Assembly (NCBI GenBank): GCA_016839055.1
Contig: JAEKNX010000022.1
Coordinates: forward strand, 1-63,787
Origin: Spirochaetales bacterium
GTDB lineage: Bacteria; Spirochaetota; Spirochaetia; UBA9216
Direction of reading: 5' to 3'
Length of the DNA stretch: 63,787 nt
Positions 8,708 to 17,734 of the stretch are shown here, in pieces (positions within the stretch are counted from its first letter, which is position 1; every line of letters begins with the position of its first letter). The notes below the pieces were generated by a model, which was not told the origin of the DNA, ran no database searches, and saw only the letters and a program-made list of their open reading frames with translations. A program made the position numbers and the translations under genes.

Positions 8708-9331
8708 TCAGGGAATTATTATATGTCCGGCCTTAGTCAGACAGCTTGTAATGTCGTACATATTCGAAATTATTCCTGCGGCAATCTGATCATTTATTTC
8801 ATAGTAATCGGCACAGGTACCGCAGACGAGAATCCTGATTCCACCTTCTTCAAGCTCTTTGAGCGCGGGAAGGACCGGGGAGCTGCGGGCGGTGAGTCTA
8901 ACCCCGCTGTTGTAAAAGACCATGGCGGACGGAAGCGGTTCAGCCTCCTTTATCGTATTACAGAATGCCTGAATAAGGATTCTTCCCAGGGCCTCATCAC
9001 CTTCGCCCATCAGATCGCTCTTGAAGCAGATAACATGAGGGGGCCTTTTCGCCTGACCGGCAGTAACCGAAGGAATGGTGCAATAATTTTCAGCCGAAGT
9101 CACCTCCGCCGGAGTTCCGTCTGATGATACGAGGATGGTATAATTTTTACCATCGGATGCGGTAGTAAATGTTTTTCCGTTGTCGGTGAGAAACCTCTTA
9201 ACATTTTCGAATGCGGTCTGGTTATCAATTAGAACCTCAAGATCTCCCTCGAAATCTTTAAGGGCATTTTTAGTCATAATAAGCGGTTTAGGACAAAGCT
9301 GTCCTCGCGCGTCAGTAGTTTTTTTTCCCAT
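8708..9331 (-). CDS. YedF-like sulfurtransferase, selenium metabolism
   Basis: A 207-residue fusion. The N-terminal 75 residues are a TusA-like domain with the Cys13-Pro-x-Pro motif (GQLCPKPLI). Residues about 95-205 form a DsrE/F-like domain with LVCGTCADYY. This arrangement is the YedF family found with selD in selenium-using bacteria, where it is believed to pass selenium or sulfur from desulfurase to SelD. It is the first gene of the six-gene operon. The CPxP motif begins at residue 13, so the start cannot be moved downstream. There is no ribosome site ahead of it. Confidence 0.88.
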   Translation of the reverse strand: MGKKTTDARGQLCPKPLIMTKNALKDFEGDLEVLIDNQTAFENVKRFLTDNGKTFTTASDGKNYTILVSSDGTPAEVTSAENYCTIPSVTAGQAKRPPHVICFKSDLMGEGDEALGRILIQAFCNTIKEAEPLPSAMVFYNSGVRLTARSSPVLPALKELEEGGIRILVCGTCADYYEINDQIAAGIISNMYDITSCLTKAGHIIIP

Positions 9332-9337
9332 TCTGAA

Positions 9338-9367
9338 AGTATATCACAAGCCCTTGTTTGCCATCAA
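9338..9367 (-). promoter_or_regulatory. candidate promoter placed directly before yedF
   Basis: A -35-like TTGATG (9362-9367 on the plus strand as CATCAA) and a -10-like TATACT (9338-9343) are 18 bp apart. The -10 ends only six bases before the ATG, so a transcript from it would begin at or near the start codon. No Shine-Dalgarno sequence is seen. The operon may therefore start as a leaderless mRNA. Confidence 0.45.
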
Positions 9368-9509
9368 GCAATTGATTTTTGAATTCATTACTATGTACAG
9401 TAACTTCGGTTACTTCTTCGGGAAGAGTCTTCAAGTGAAAAATAAAATTACAGCAGCTCAGGATCTGAACATTTCCTTCGCATATCAAGAGATTGCCGGA
9501 GATGAAGAC

Positions 9510-9905
9510 TTAAAAAGTATTACTTTTTCGGCTGTCTATTCGGGTCCACTGGTAATTGCGTCTTCCTTTTTCATTGTGACCTGTGTGATAGCTCCTGCGC
9601 AGATCCTCAGCTATGACCTTCATCAAGATGAATCTGAGATCTTTCAAGGCCCTGAGCTCATGATTCTCTACACCGTTATTAAAATGCCAGTCAACCAGGG
9701 CTTGAAGGGGCGTACCGCTTCTGTCGGCGCTCATTCCTCCGAAAAGATCGGAAGTGGTGAACCAGCTGCTTTGTCCTTTGCTGTCAGTATTATTTTTGCA
9801 CCAGCAGTAGACGGCTCCCCTTATAAAATCCTTTATACGGTTCAGTTCTTTTACTGAGATATCCGCGACAATTTTTTGATGGCTGACGTTTTCTCCGATT
9901 ATCAC
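9510..9905 (-). CDS. hypothetical protein, 131 residues
   Basis: An unrecognised cytoplasmic protein. It reads as real coding sequence, with balanced composition and blocks such as GAVYCWCKNN, SSWFTTSDLFGG and GTPLQALVDWHF. It has no signal peptide or membrane segment. The frame on the opposite strand (9180-9857) overlaps it and also the start of yedF, and is judged a shadow. After its stop there is a UUCG-capped hairpin (AGTAAC-TTCG-GTTACT, near 9400) without a T-run. It might be a conserved family confined to related organisms, but I cannot assign a function. Confidence 0.5.
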   Translation of the reverse strand: MIIGENVSHQKIVADISVKELNRIKDFIRGAVYCWCKNNTDSKGQSSWFTTSDLFGGMSADRSGTPLQALVDWHFNNGVENHELRALKDLRFILMKVIAEDLRRSYHTGHNEKGRRNYQWTRIDSRKSNTF

Positions 9906-10402
9906 TATGAGATCCTTCCTGCAATTTGGTTTGTGAATTTAACATTTAAAGGATAAATTTTCTATAAGAATCGAGAATGTTTTTAATCCTTTCGAAAAGA
10001 TTCGTCCTTTTTCCTCATTGGTCAGGAGGTTGATTTTATCGGGGAGAACAGGATGAAGACTGCCGGTATCAGCCTCGCAGAGTCGATAGAAGCAGTGCTT
10101 AGTCTGCTGAAGAGGGAAAACAGCAGGGCGTCTCCACATCGACGTGATAGATCCGGGGATTTACCGACCCTCTTTCGGCCGGGCAGCATGTAGATTCTTA
10201 TTGCAGCCAGACGCCTGTGATTATTTCTGAGAGCCGGAACAGGATAATTAGACCGGTTTTCATCAAAATAGGCTCCTTGGGAAAAGTTGCTGCTTCAGGA
10301 GCCCATATTGTATTATCAGAAAGGTCCACAAGGGGTACATATGATACGAAATCTATCTTATAATTCATTATATTGTGGAATTAACCTAAAGGACCCGAAT
10401 AA
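9906..10402. other. intergenic region with possible gene debris
   Basis: About 500 bp without a gene I can support. A 66-codon minus-strand frame (9939-10139) is open but has no ribosome site or family features. Adjacent minus frames around 10100-10270 alternate between coding-like stretches and stops, as in a decayed gene. The last 60 bp before 10403 are AT-rich and may hold the promoter of the MBL-fold gene. Confidence 0.35.
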
Positions 10403-11284
10403 ATGGATAATACTGATATAACAACTGAAATTACGGTAGTAGTCGACTCCTCCTCTGTTATAGGTGATGAGTATGCCTCTTCCGGTTTGTCTCTGCTGAT
10501 AGAAAGAACGAATGAAACAGTAAATGAAAAGATTCTATTTGATACAGGATTTCAAGGTGATGCGCTTCTAAGGAATCTGGATGAACTCGATGTTGACGTT
10601 ACAAAAATCGAGAATATTGTTTTAAGTCATGGCCACTTTGATCATAGCGGAGGTCTTTCAGCGGTCCTCGGCAAGACAGAGAAAAAGCCCAGGCTATTCT
10701 GTAACGGAAAAATATTCCGAGAGAAAATCTACGGTAGGAAGGATGAAGGTAAAGATGTCGGGATAACCGCCGGCAATAATGTAGAGTTCATCTATTCCCA
10801 TGCCGAAGTTGTCCCCACCGGGGATGCTGTGGAGATAATCCCAGGACTATGGACAGTCTCCGATGTTCCCCGAATCCATGAGAACGAGAAAATCAGCGGA
10901 AAGCTTGATAATATTGAGGTTCTGAATGAGGACGGCAATTATTCAAAGGATGAACTATCCGAGGACACCTCTCTTGTCATCGAGGCAGGTCAGGATGAGA
11001 TCATACTCATCGTCGGCTGCGGTCATAGCGGGATAATGAACTTAATAGATCTAATTCACGGACGGTATCCGCAGAAGCACCTTATCGGTATAATAGGCGG
11101 CCTGCAGCTTCACGAGAAGAGCCGTGAAGTTATCCTCGAAGTCACCCAGGCAGTCCGGAGTCTTGAGCTGCTGTTTTTCTGTCCTCTTCACAGCACCGGA
11201 GACGAGGCCCTGGATATATTCGAGAAAGAATTGGGCGATGTCTTTGTCCGCGGAGGGGTAGGCCTACAGATAGTATTCAGCTGA
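10403..11284 (+). CDS. MBL-fold metallo-hydrolase
   Basis: A 293-residue metallo-beta-lactamase-fold protein. Its main metal-binding motif is SHGHFDHSGG: His76, His78, Asp80, His81. Later ligands are in GCGHSGIMNLI and CPLHSTGD, with the GGLQL motif between. This is the layout of the RFA-P-synthase-like/dihydropterin-type MBL group often found in anaerobes. The substrate cannot be deduced. It starts about 19 bp after a weak GGA-rich site and ends one base before the convergent YyaL-type gene. Confidence 0.8.
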   Translation: MDNTDITTEITVVVDSSSVIGDEYASSGLSLLIERTNETVNEKILFDTGFQGDALLRNLDELDVDVTKIENIVLSHGHFDHSGGLSAVLGKTEKKPRLFCNGKIFREKIYGRKDEGKDVGITAGNNVEFIYSHAEVVPTGDAVEIIPGLWTVSDVPRIHENEKISGKLDNIEVLNEDGNYSKDELSEDTSLVIEAGQDEIILIVGCGHSGIMNLIDLIHGRYPQKHLIGIIGGLQLHEKSREVILEVTQAVRSLELLFFCPLHSTGDEALDIFEKELGDVFVRGGVGLQIVFS

Positions 11285-13363
11285 TTACCTCAGATCCTCT
11301 ACCGTAAACACCGGAGCTTTGCAGGTGAAATCGGTGCACACATAGACCGCTGCCTTTCTGCCCTCCGGCAGGCTGTAGTAGGCGGTATAGGATGCGAGCT
11401 TCTTGAGCGCAACGGCGGTTTCCGGGGTCTTGAGCAGCACTACGGTTCCGCTCTGGAAACGGCTGTTTATTTCCTTGATAAACTCCGCCGCCGCGTCAGG
11501 CTCTCCGACAACTACAATCTCACGTCCGTCCTTCCCGGAATAATCTAAAGCGGAGAGCAGCGTGGTAAAGGCCGACGGATAGGATGATAGTTCATCGCCA
11601 AGGGTTCTTAGAATGCCCTCCGCGGCTGCCCTGTATTCGGCGCGGCCGGTGAGTTTGAAAAGCTGCATCAGGTTTTCAAACATTAAAGAGTTTCCGGATG
11701 GCACGGCATTGTCCATCATGCTTTTCTTTCTTATAAGAAGATCCGTCTGCAGTGAATCGGACTGAAAGTATCCCCCGTTTGTATTATCCTCGAAATGATT
11801 GCCGGCGTATTCTGTTAAGAGGGCGGCCTGCTCAACATAGGACGTCTTAAATCCCGCTCGGTATAATTCCAGGAGTCCTCGGATGAAGAAAGCATAATCG
11901 TCAATCATTCCGAGGGTTCCGCTCTCGCCTAGCCGGTAGCTGTGAAGAAGCGATCCGTCCGGACCTTTCATTTCATTCAGGAGAAAGCGGGCGGCGGTCT
12001 CTGCCGCCTCGTAATATTTCGGCTCGTCGAATATCCAGGCCGCCCTTGCCAGAGCGAAGATCATCAGGCCGTTCCAGTCGGTAAGGATCTTGTCATCCTT
12101 ATGAGGATGAACGCGGCCCTCCCTCTCTTTGAAAAGCAGGCTGCGGACCGCTTCATAGTCTGCCTCTGGAGCGCCGTTATTCTTTTCAGGATCGAGAAAC
12201 AGAATGTTGTCGCCGGGTTTTCGGCCGGAAGCCTCGTCAGTATAATTGCCTCCATCCTTCATATTAAAAAGTCCGGCGTATTTTTCTGCGTCCAGGCCGC
12301 TTCGCCCGATAAGGTTAGCAAATTCGTTGTAATCCCATAGATAGAATTTTCCTTCTTCTCCCTCGCTGTCAGCATCTTCGGCCGAGTAGAATCCGCCTTC
12401 AGGGGATCTCATGTCGCGAAGCACATATTCGATCACGTCCTCGGCGGTCTGCCTGAATGATCGATTTCCCGTAAGCTGCCAGGTCTCGGTGTAAGCAAGA
12501 ATAAGCATAGCCTGGTCATAGAGCATCTTCTCGAAGTGGGGGAGCGTCCACTGCCGGTCAGTGGAATACCGGTGGAAACCGTAGCCAATATGATCATATA
12601 TGCCGCCGGCTCTCATTTTCAGCAGGGTATTTTCAACCATCGTGAGAGACAGGCTGTCATCAGTGTTTTTGTAATGCCGCAGAAGAAAGAGCAGGTTCTG
12701 GGGCTGGGGGAATTTCGGCTGAAGGTTAAAGCCTCCGTATTTGGCATCATAACGTTTTTTAAGATCATTAAAGGCGGCGGCTTTTATTGAGTCAAATTGC
12801 TGCCCGGATAACTTAACCGGAAGATTGTTTTGTGTTTCCATGTTGTTATTCTTCAGTGCCTGAAGAATATTTTCGGCCGCAGCCTGTACTTCCTCCGGTC
12901 TGTCTTTCCAGACCGATTGAACCTTGGGAATCAGCTTCAGCATTCCGCCGCCTGAAGCGCTGCTGTCCTTCGGGATATAGGTGGCCGCGTAAAAAGGCTT
13001 CCTCCCTGGCGTTAGAATGAGATTCAGGGGCCATCCGCCACGTTTATTCAGCAGCATCGCAATATCCATATAGACCGAATCGAGATCGGGGCGTTCCTCC
13101 CTGTCGACTTTGATAGAGACAAAAACCCTGTTCATCAGCTGTGCAACTTCTTCATCTTCGAAGGATTCTTTTTCCATAACATGGCACCAGTGGCAGGTGG
13201 AGTAGCCGATTGACAGAAAGATCAGTTTGTTCTCGGCTTCCGCCTTTTTGAAGGCTTCATCCTCCCAGGGAAACCAGTCTACAGGATTGTGGGCATGCTG
13301 AAGCAGGTAGGGGCTGCGTTCCATGCTGAGTCTGTTAGTATATTTGTGATTTTCCGTATTCAT
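11285..13363 (-). CDS. YyaL/SPATA20-type thioredoxin-domain protein
   Basis: A 692-residue protein of the DUF255/YyaL family. The N-terminal thioredoxin-like domain has [10 protein letters not shown], Cys57 and Cys60. It is followed by a long (alpha/alpha)6-type barrel related to cellobiose epimerases ([26 protein letters not shown]) and a short Rossmann-like C-terminal part. Length and the opening motif [21 protein letters not shown] are typical. Despite wide conservation its reaction is not established. It is monocistronic on the minus strand and abuts the convergent MBL gene. Confidence 0.9.
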   Translation of the reverse strand: MNTENHKYTNRLSMERSPYLLQHAHNPVDWFPWEDEAFKKAEAENKLIFLSIGYSTCHWCHVMEKESFEDEEVAQLMNRVFVSIKVDREERPDLDSVYMDIAMLLNKRGGWPLNLILTPGRKPFYAATYIPKDSSASGGGMLKLIPKVQSVWKDRPEEVQAAAENILQALKNNNMETQNNLPVKLSGQQFDSIKAAAFNDLKKRYDAKYGGFNLQPKFPQPQNLLFLLRHYKNTDDSLSLTMVENTLLKMRAGGIYDHIGYGFHRYSTDRQWTLPHFEKMLYDQAMLILAYTETWQLTGNRSFRQTAEDVIEYVLRDMRSPEGGFYSAEDADSEGEEGKFYLWDYNEFANLIGRSGLDAEKYAGLFNMKDGGNYTDEASGRKPGDNILFLDPEKNNGAPEADYEAVRSLLFKEREGRVHPHKDDKILTDWNGLMIFALARAAWIFDEPKYYEAAETAARFLLNEMKGPDGSLLHSYRLGESGTLGMIDDYAFFIRGLLELYRAGFKTSYVEQAALLTEYAGNHFEDNTNGGYFQSDSLQTDLLIRKKSMMDNAVPSGNSLMFENLMQLFKLTGRAEYRAAAEGILRTLGDELSSYPSAFTTLLSALDYSGKDGREIVVVGEPDAAAEFIKEINSRFQSGTVVLLKTPETAVALKKLASYTAYYSLPEGRKAAVYVCTDFTCKAPVFTVEDLR

Positions 13364-13459
13364 TATTAATAAAGTAATAAGAAGAATCGGCAGTGTGGGA
13401 AAGACTTTGAGTTATTTATAGCTAATATATAGAATAGATAGGACAAATTGGGACATAGA

Positions 13460-13488
13460 TTGACAAATGACTACTTTTAGAATAGCAT
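13460..13488 (+). promoter_or_regulatory. promoter of the regulator/Ehr operon
   Basis: A perfect -35 TTGACA (13460-13465), a 17-bp spacer and a -10-like TAGCAT (13483-13488) lie 32 bp before the regulator's ATG. GGAG sits six bases before that ATG. This is the only good promoter upstream of the seven tightly packed genes to 21464. Confidence 0.6.
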
Positions 13489-13520
13489 TGTTACTGGAAT
13501 AAAATTATTCGGAGTAGATA

Positions 13521-14216
13521 ATGTTTGATGTTAAGAGTCTGGCAAAGTTGTTATCAGTTTCCGAGAAGACTGTTTACCGATGGATTTCTAAAAAGGAAAT
13601 ACCGGTTTATAAGGTCGGAGAGAGTTACCGATTCAACCAGGCCGAAATTCTTGAATGGACAAGCAGGAAGAAGATTAAGGTCTCTGATAATATCTTTGAA
13701 GAGAAAAGAGCAGTTGAACTGCCTCATCCTATTCTTCATGAATGCCTGGCGAAGGGTGGAATCTACTATCACATTTCCGGGAGTACCAGAAAAGAAGTTC
13801 TTGACTCGGTTGTTAATGTAATAAATTTGCCTGAAGATGTTGACCGAGGCTTTATTGCCGATGCGCTTATAGCAAGAGAGAATCTCGGCACTACTGCTAT
13901 AGGGAACGGAATGGCAATTCCCCACGTCAGGAATCCCATTATTTTTCATCTGCAGAATCCCCTTGTCGGCCTTTGTTTTCTGGATGAGCCGATAGATTTC
14001 AAGGCTCCTGACGGCAGGCTTGTTGATACCCTCTTTACCATTATCACCTCGAATATCCATGATCATCTTTATATATTGTCGAGGCTGACCTATACTTTGA
14101 GTATACCTGAGCTTCGGAAGGAAATAGTCTCCACGCGGAACCGTCAGAGTATTATTAACACCTTCATTAACGCAATACCACCTAGGGCGGGCTCAGATTT
14201 GGAGAGTAATTTATAA
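13521..14216 (+). CDS. excisionase-type HTH fused to a PTS EIIA-2/PtsN domain
   Basis: A 231-residue regulator. Residues 1-50 form a MerR/excisionase-type DNA-binding domain (VKSLAKLLSVSEKTVYRWI...PVYKVGESYRF). Residues about 70-220 form a PTS EIIA type-2 (PtsN-like) domain with GMAIPHVRNP. His135 is the expected phosphorylation site. Phosphoryl state of the PTS could thus be linked to DNA binding. It is first in the operon, and its TAA overlaps the ATG of the next gene by one base. It is a strong candidate for the operon's own regulator. That link is inference from position. Confidence 0.85.
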   Translation: MFDVKSLAKLLSVSEKTVYRWISKKEIPVYKVGESYRFNQAEILEWTSRKKIKVSDNIFEEKRAVELPHPILHECLAKGGIYYHISGSTRKEVLDSVVNVINLPEDVDRGFIADALIARENLGTTAIGNGMAIPHVRNPIIFHLQNPLVGLCFLDEPIDFKAPDGRLVDTLFTIITSNIHDHLYILSRLTYTLSIPELRKEIVSTRNRQSIINTFINAIPPRAGSDLESNL

Positions 14217-16192
14217 TGCTGTATCCAATATTTATTTACCTGGCCTCTCTTGTTTTAACAGGGGCTTTATCGGCAGCCTTTTATAGAAACCACCGCTTTA
14301 GCAAATATTTTGCCGCAGTATCAAACGCCATTTTAAGCCTTATAATGCTTGTTTTCCTGATAAACAGGTTTGATAGTTTTCATGATGAAGTTTTCAAGAC
14401 CATCTGGTCTCTTCCAATGGCTGAGTTTCACGTCGGTGTAGATTTTCTAAGTCTGTTTTTCATGATACCTCTGCTGATCCTTGCCGCTGCATGCTCTATC
14501 TACGGTTCAGAGTATTTTAAAGAACATCGTTCCGGCAGATTCCACTGGTTTTTTTACGGGCTTCTTGTTGCCGGAATGATGATGGTTTTAATCTCCCGTA
14601 ATGTAGTTCTTTTTATGATATCCTGGGAAATAATGTCCTTTTCGTCTTTTTTACTTGTTATATCTGAGGCGCAGAAAGAGTCTGTTCGCAGGGCCGGATG
14701 GATTTATTTTGTTACGGCTCATGTCGGAACCGCATTTCTTCTGACGGCTTTTTTCCTGTTAGGCTCCGGTGCAGGCTCATTCAATTTTGAACTCTTCGGC
14801 CTTGTTCCGTTCGAGGTTGCTAAATCAAACCTGATTTTCATCTTCGCGCTGGCCGGTTTCGGCTTTAAGGCCGGATTTATTCCGTTTCATGTCTGGCTTC
14901 CTCTGGCCCATCCTGCCGCGCCCAGTCATGTCTCGGGACTTATGTCCGGTATCATGATAAAAATGGGGATCTACGGAATCCTGAGAGTCCTGATGTTTTT
15001 TACAAGCTATCAGACTTGGTGGGGAATTCTGCTTGTAATAATCGGGGCGTCTTCCGGCATTATCGGGATACTTTTCGCGGTCGGACAGCATGATATCAAG
15101 AGGCTGCTCGCATACTGCAGCGTAGAGAATATCGGTATAATACTAATCGGGCTTGGACTAGGTGTCCTAGGGAGGGCCTGGGATTATCCTCTTGTCTCAA
15201 TGTTCGGCTTCACCGGAGCTCTTCTTCACATTGTGAATCACGCGCTTTTTAAGGGTCTTTTGTTTCTCGGCGCCGGATCGGTTATCAGGCAGACTGGAAC
15301 CGGGGAAATTGACAGTCTCGGCGGACTTTTTAAAAAAATGCCGATGACGGGTTCATTGTTTCTCGCCGGATCAATTGCCGTTTCAGGATTGCCTTTTTTT
15401 AACGGTTTTATAAGTGAGCTTTTTATCTATGCCGGGGCAATCACAGGTGCGGTAGCATCAGCCGGATCTATTATGCCGATGGTGTGCGCGCTCGCTGTTA
15501 TGGCACTTGCCCTGACGGGAGGACTTGCCGCGGCAGGTTTTACGAAACTTTTCGGGATAGTATTTCAGGGAAATTCCCGGAAGACGGATATCTCATCCGC
15601 TGTTGATGTCCCATCGATGATGAAGCTCGGGATGATATTCCTGTCGGTCTTTCTGGTGTTTATAGGTATGATGAGTTTTCTGGTAATTCCCTTCATCGAA
15701 AAGCCAATGCTGCTGCTCTCCGGTGAGGCTGCCTCTCCTTTCATCTATCAGCTTTCTGATATCGGAGAAAAGGTCAGTATCCTTCTCGTCGCCCTTTTAA
15801 TATTAATGATCATCATATTTACGGTCGGCAAGATTTTCAGGAGAAAGACGGTTACAGATGTCGAAACCTGGGGCTGCGGTTACACTAAACCCGCGTCATC
15901 GATGCAGTATACCTCATCATCCTATGCTGAGCCGATTACAAGCCAGTTTGGCTTGGTATTGGCGGCGCGAAAAGAACTTCAATCTGATAATGAAATCTTC
16001 CCTGTAAAACCATGGTCTTTCAGGTCAAGTGTAGAAGACTGGTTTCTTTCCCGTGTTTTTATATGGTTTGTGAAGTTGATAGACAGGATTCTTTCCCTGC
16101 TGCGATGGTTTCAGTGCGGCCGGGCAGGTGTCTATGTCCTCTATATAGGGTGTATTATAATAATTTTATTTATCTGGAAGTTTGTTTTATGA
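14216..16192 (+). CDS. HyfB/HycC-like proton-channel subunit of an energy-converting complex
   Basis: A 658-residue membrane protein of the NuoL/M/N (MrpD-like) antiporter family with about 14-15 hydrophobic segments. It has the conserved FIPFHVWLPLAHPAAPSHVSGLMSG block and later HDIKRLLAYCSVENIG. Its C-terminal tail WGCGYTKPASSMQYTSSSYAEP is the signature that separates HyfB/HycC from NuoL. It should form part of the ion-translocating arm. Its stop overlaps the next ATG by four bases. Confidence 0.92.
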   Translation: MLYPIFIYLASLVLTGALSAAFYRNHRFSKYFAAVSNAILSLIMLVFLINRFDSFHDEVFKTIWSLPMAEFHVGVDFLSLFFMIPLLILAAACSIYGSEYFKEHRSGRFHWFFYGLLVAGMMMVLISRNVVLFMISWEIMSFSSFLLVISEAQKESVRRAGWIYFVTAHVGTAFLLTAFFLLGSGAGSFNFELFGLVPFEVAKSNLIFIFALAGFGFKAGFIPFHVWLPLAHPAAPSHVSGLMSGIMIKMGIYGILRVLMFFTSYQTWWGILLVIIGASSGIIGILFAVGQHDIKRLLAYCSVENIGIILIGLGLGVLGRAWDYPLVSMFGFTGALLHIVNHALFKGLLFLGAGSVIRQTGTGEIDSLGGLFKKMPMTGSLFLAGSIAVSGLPFFNGFISELFIYAGAITGAVASAGSIMPMVCALAVMALALTGGLAAAGFTKLFGIVFQGNSRKTDISSAVDVPSMMKLGMIFLSVFLVFIGMMSFLVIPFIEKPMLLLSGEAASPFIYQLSDIGEKVSILLVALLILMIIIFTVGKIFRRKTVTDVETWGCGYTKPASSMQYTSSSYAEPITSQFGLVLAARKELQSDNEIFPVKPWSFRSSVEDWFLSRVFIWFVKLIDRILSLLRWFQCGRAGVYVLYIGCIIIILFIWKFVL

Positions 16193-17082
16193 TTATAAAT
16201 ATAATAATTTCAACGGCAGCTGCTTTGGTTTTCTCACCCTTATTAATTGGTATAATAAACAAGACCAAGGCCTTTTTTTCCGGAAGGCGGGGCAGCCCGT
16301 TTTTTCAGATGTATTTTGATCTTTACAGGCTGTTAAAAAAAGACGCGGTGCGAAGCGGTACGACTACAATTGTTTTTATCCTAGCGCCGGTGATTGTCTT
16401 TTGTTGCACTCTTGCGGCAGCAGTCCTTATTCCGATATCCCCCGGAACCGGGATTATATCTTTCACGGGAGATTTTGTTCTTCTGTTTTACCTTCTGGGG
16501 CTTGCGAGGTTTTTCCTTATAATTTCGGCCCTCGATACCGGTTCATCATTTGAGGGGATGGGAGCCAGCAGGGAGGCTTTCTTTTCAGCCATGGCCGAAC
16601 CTGTTGTTTTCATTTCGATTCTCACAATCTTGAGACTTAACGGGACAACGAGTTTTACTGACGCGCTTGGCGGGGGGGGCGCAGGCAATTGGATTATAAT
16701 TTCACTTGCCACTGTACCTTTTTTCATTGTGATGCTGGCCGAGAACGCGAGAATCCCGTTCGATGATCCTAATACTCATCTTGAGCTTACGATGATTCAT
16801 GAGGTTATGATTCTCGACAACAGCGGACGGGGACTGGCCCTGATGGAATGGGCGGCATCAATTAAACTTTGGCTGTTTTCACTTATTATTGTAAGAATAA
16901 TCCTTCCAGGCTCAGTTTTAAGTTTTTTACTGACTTTTGTAATCGCGGTTATAATCGGAATAGTTGAGTCGGTTATAGCCAGAACGACTCTTTTGAAGAT
17001 TCCGCAGCTTCTGTTCAGCGCGGGAATAATTGCTTTTCTCGGCTTTTTTCTATCCTTCAGTAAAATCTTTGTGTGGTCTTAA
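16189..17082 (+). CDS. HyfC/HycD-like (NuoH-type) membrane subunit
   Basis: A 297-residue membrane protein with about eight hydrophobic segments, homologous to HyfC/HycD and NuoH. This subunit anchors the peripheral arm and forms the quinone-chamber-equivalent. Diagnostic stretches are SGRRGSPFFQMYFDLYRLLKK near residues 32-52, ENARIPFDDPNTHLELTMIHEVM in the middle and the Glu/Asp-rich loops beside them. The start at 16189 is chosen because it overlaps the preceding stop as ATGA and begins the hydrophobic segment. A longer in-frame start at 16012 lies inside hyfB. Confidence 0.9.
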   Translation: MIINIIISTAAALVFSPLLIGIINKTKAFFSGRRGSPFFQMYFDLYRLLKKDAVRSGTTTIVFILAPVIVFCCTLAAAVLIPISPGTGIISFTGDFVLLFYLLGLARFFLIISALDTGSSFEGMGASREAFFSAMAEPVVFISILTILRLNGTTSFTDALGGGGAGNWIIISLATVPFFIVMLAENARIPFDDPNTHLELTMIHEVMILDNSGRGLALMEWAASIKLWLFSLIIVRIILPGSVLSFLLTFVIAVIIGIVESVIARTTLLKIPQLLFSAGIIAFLGFFLSFSKIFVWS

Positions 17083-17083
17083 T

Positions 17084-17734
17084 ATGCAGAATAATTTATT
17101 GATTCTTATATCTTTACTGATAATACTAAGCAATATTTTTCTATTGGGTTCAAGTAGAACCGGCGCTATGATAAGGGGAATTGCATTTCAGGGGGTTCTT
17201 TTAAGTCTTCTGCCGCTCTTTCTTCCCTCTGAATCGGTCAGAATTTTAGATATTATTATACTTGCCGTTTTAAGCATCGCCATAAAGGGCGTGATAATCC
17301 CGCATTATCTCAGGAAGGTCACGAGAAATATCAGGACGAAGAAAGAACTGCATCCATACCTCGGTTATTCGGTATCGGTGATTTTCGGCCTGCTGGTTTC
17401 CTACGGATCTTTCTATTTTATAGGGAAACTTCCTTTCATGTATCTGAGCATTTCACCATTTAATACCTCGGCGGCCTTTGCCTCCATGATAATCGGCATG
17501 TTCATTATAGCTACCAGGCGTAACATCATTGCTCAGATTATCGGCTATCTGGTTTTTGAGAATGCCGGATTTATTCTCGGAATATCCATAGCATCGTCTC
17601 AGCCGCTTTTTATCGAGATTGGAATCCTGCTCGATCTGCTTGCAGGTATAGTTATAATGGTTGTTGCTGTAAACCATATTCATCTATATTTTGACAACGT
17701 AAATACTGATTCACTCGAGAGGCTGAATAAATGA
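17084..17734 (+). CDS. HyfE-like membrane subunit
   Basis: A 216-residue membrane protein with about six hydrophobic segments. It matches hydrogenase-4 component E, with SIAIKGVIIPHYLRK and LVFENAGFILG. HyfE is NuoK-like in its second half and contributes to ion translocation. The start at 17084, one base after the preceding stop region, gives the usual MQNNLL N-terminus. An upstream in-frame ATG at 17030 would lie inside the previous gene. Overlaps the next gene by four bases. Confidence 0.88.
   Translation: MQNNLLILISLLIILSNIFLLGSSRTGAMIRGIAFQGVLLSLLPLFLPSESVRILDIIILAVLSIAIKGVIIPHYLRKVTRNIRTKKELHPYLGYSVSVIFGLLVSYGSFYFIGKLPFMYLSISPFNTSAAFASMIIGMFIIATRRNIIAQIIGYLVFENAGFILGISIASSQPLFIEIGILLDLLAGIVIMVVAVNHIHLYFDNVNTDSLERLNK

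Noticed and set aside
9180-9857. 225-codon plus-strand frame as a gene
   Set aside because: It covers the yedF start and the opposite hypothetical gene, lacks a ribosome site and has no family features.
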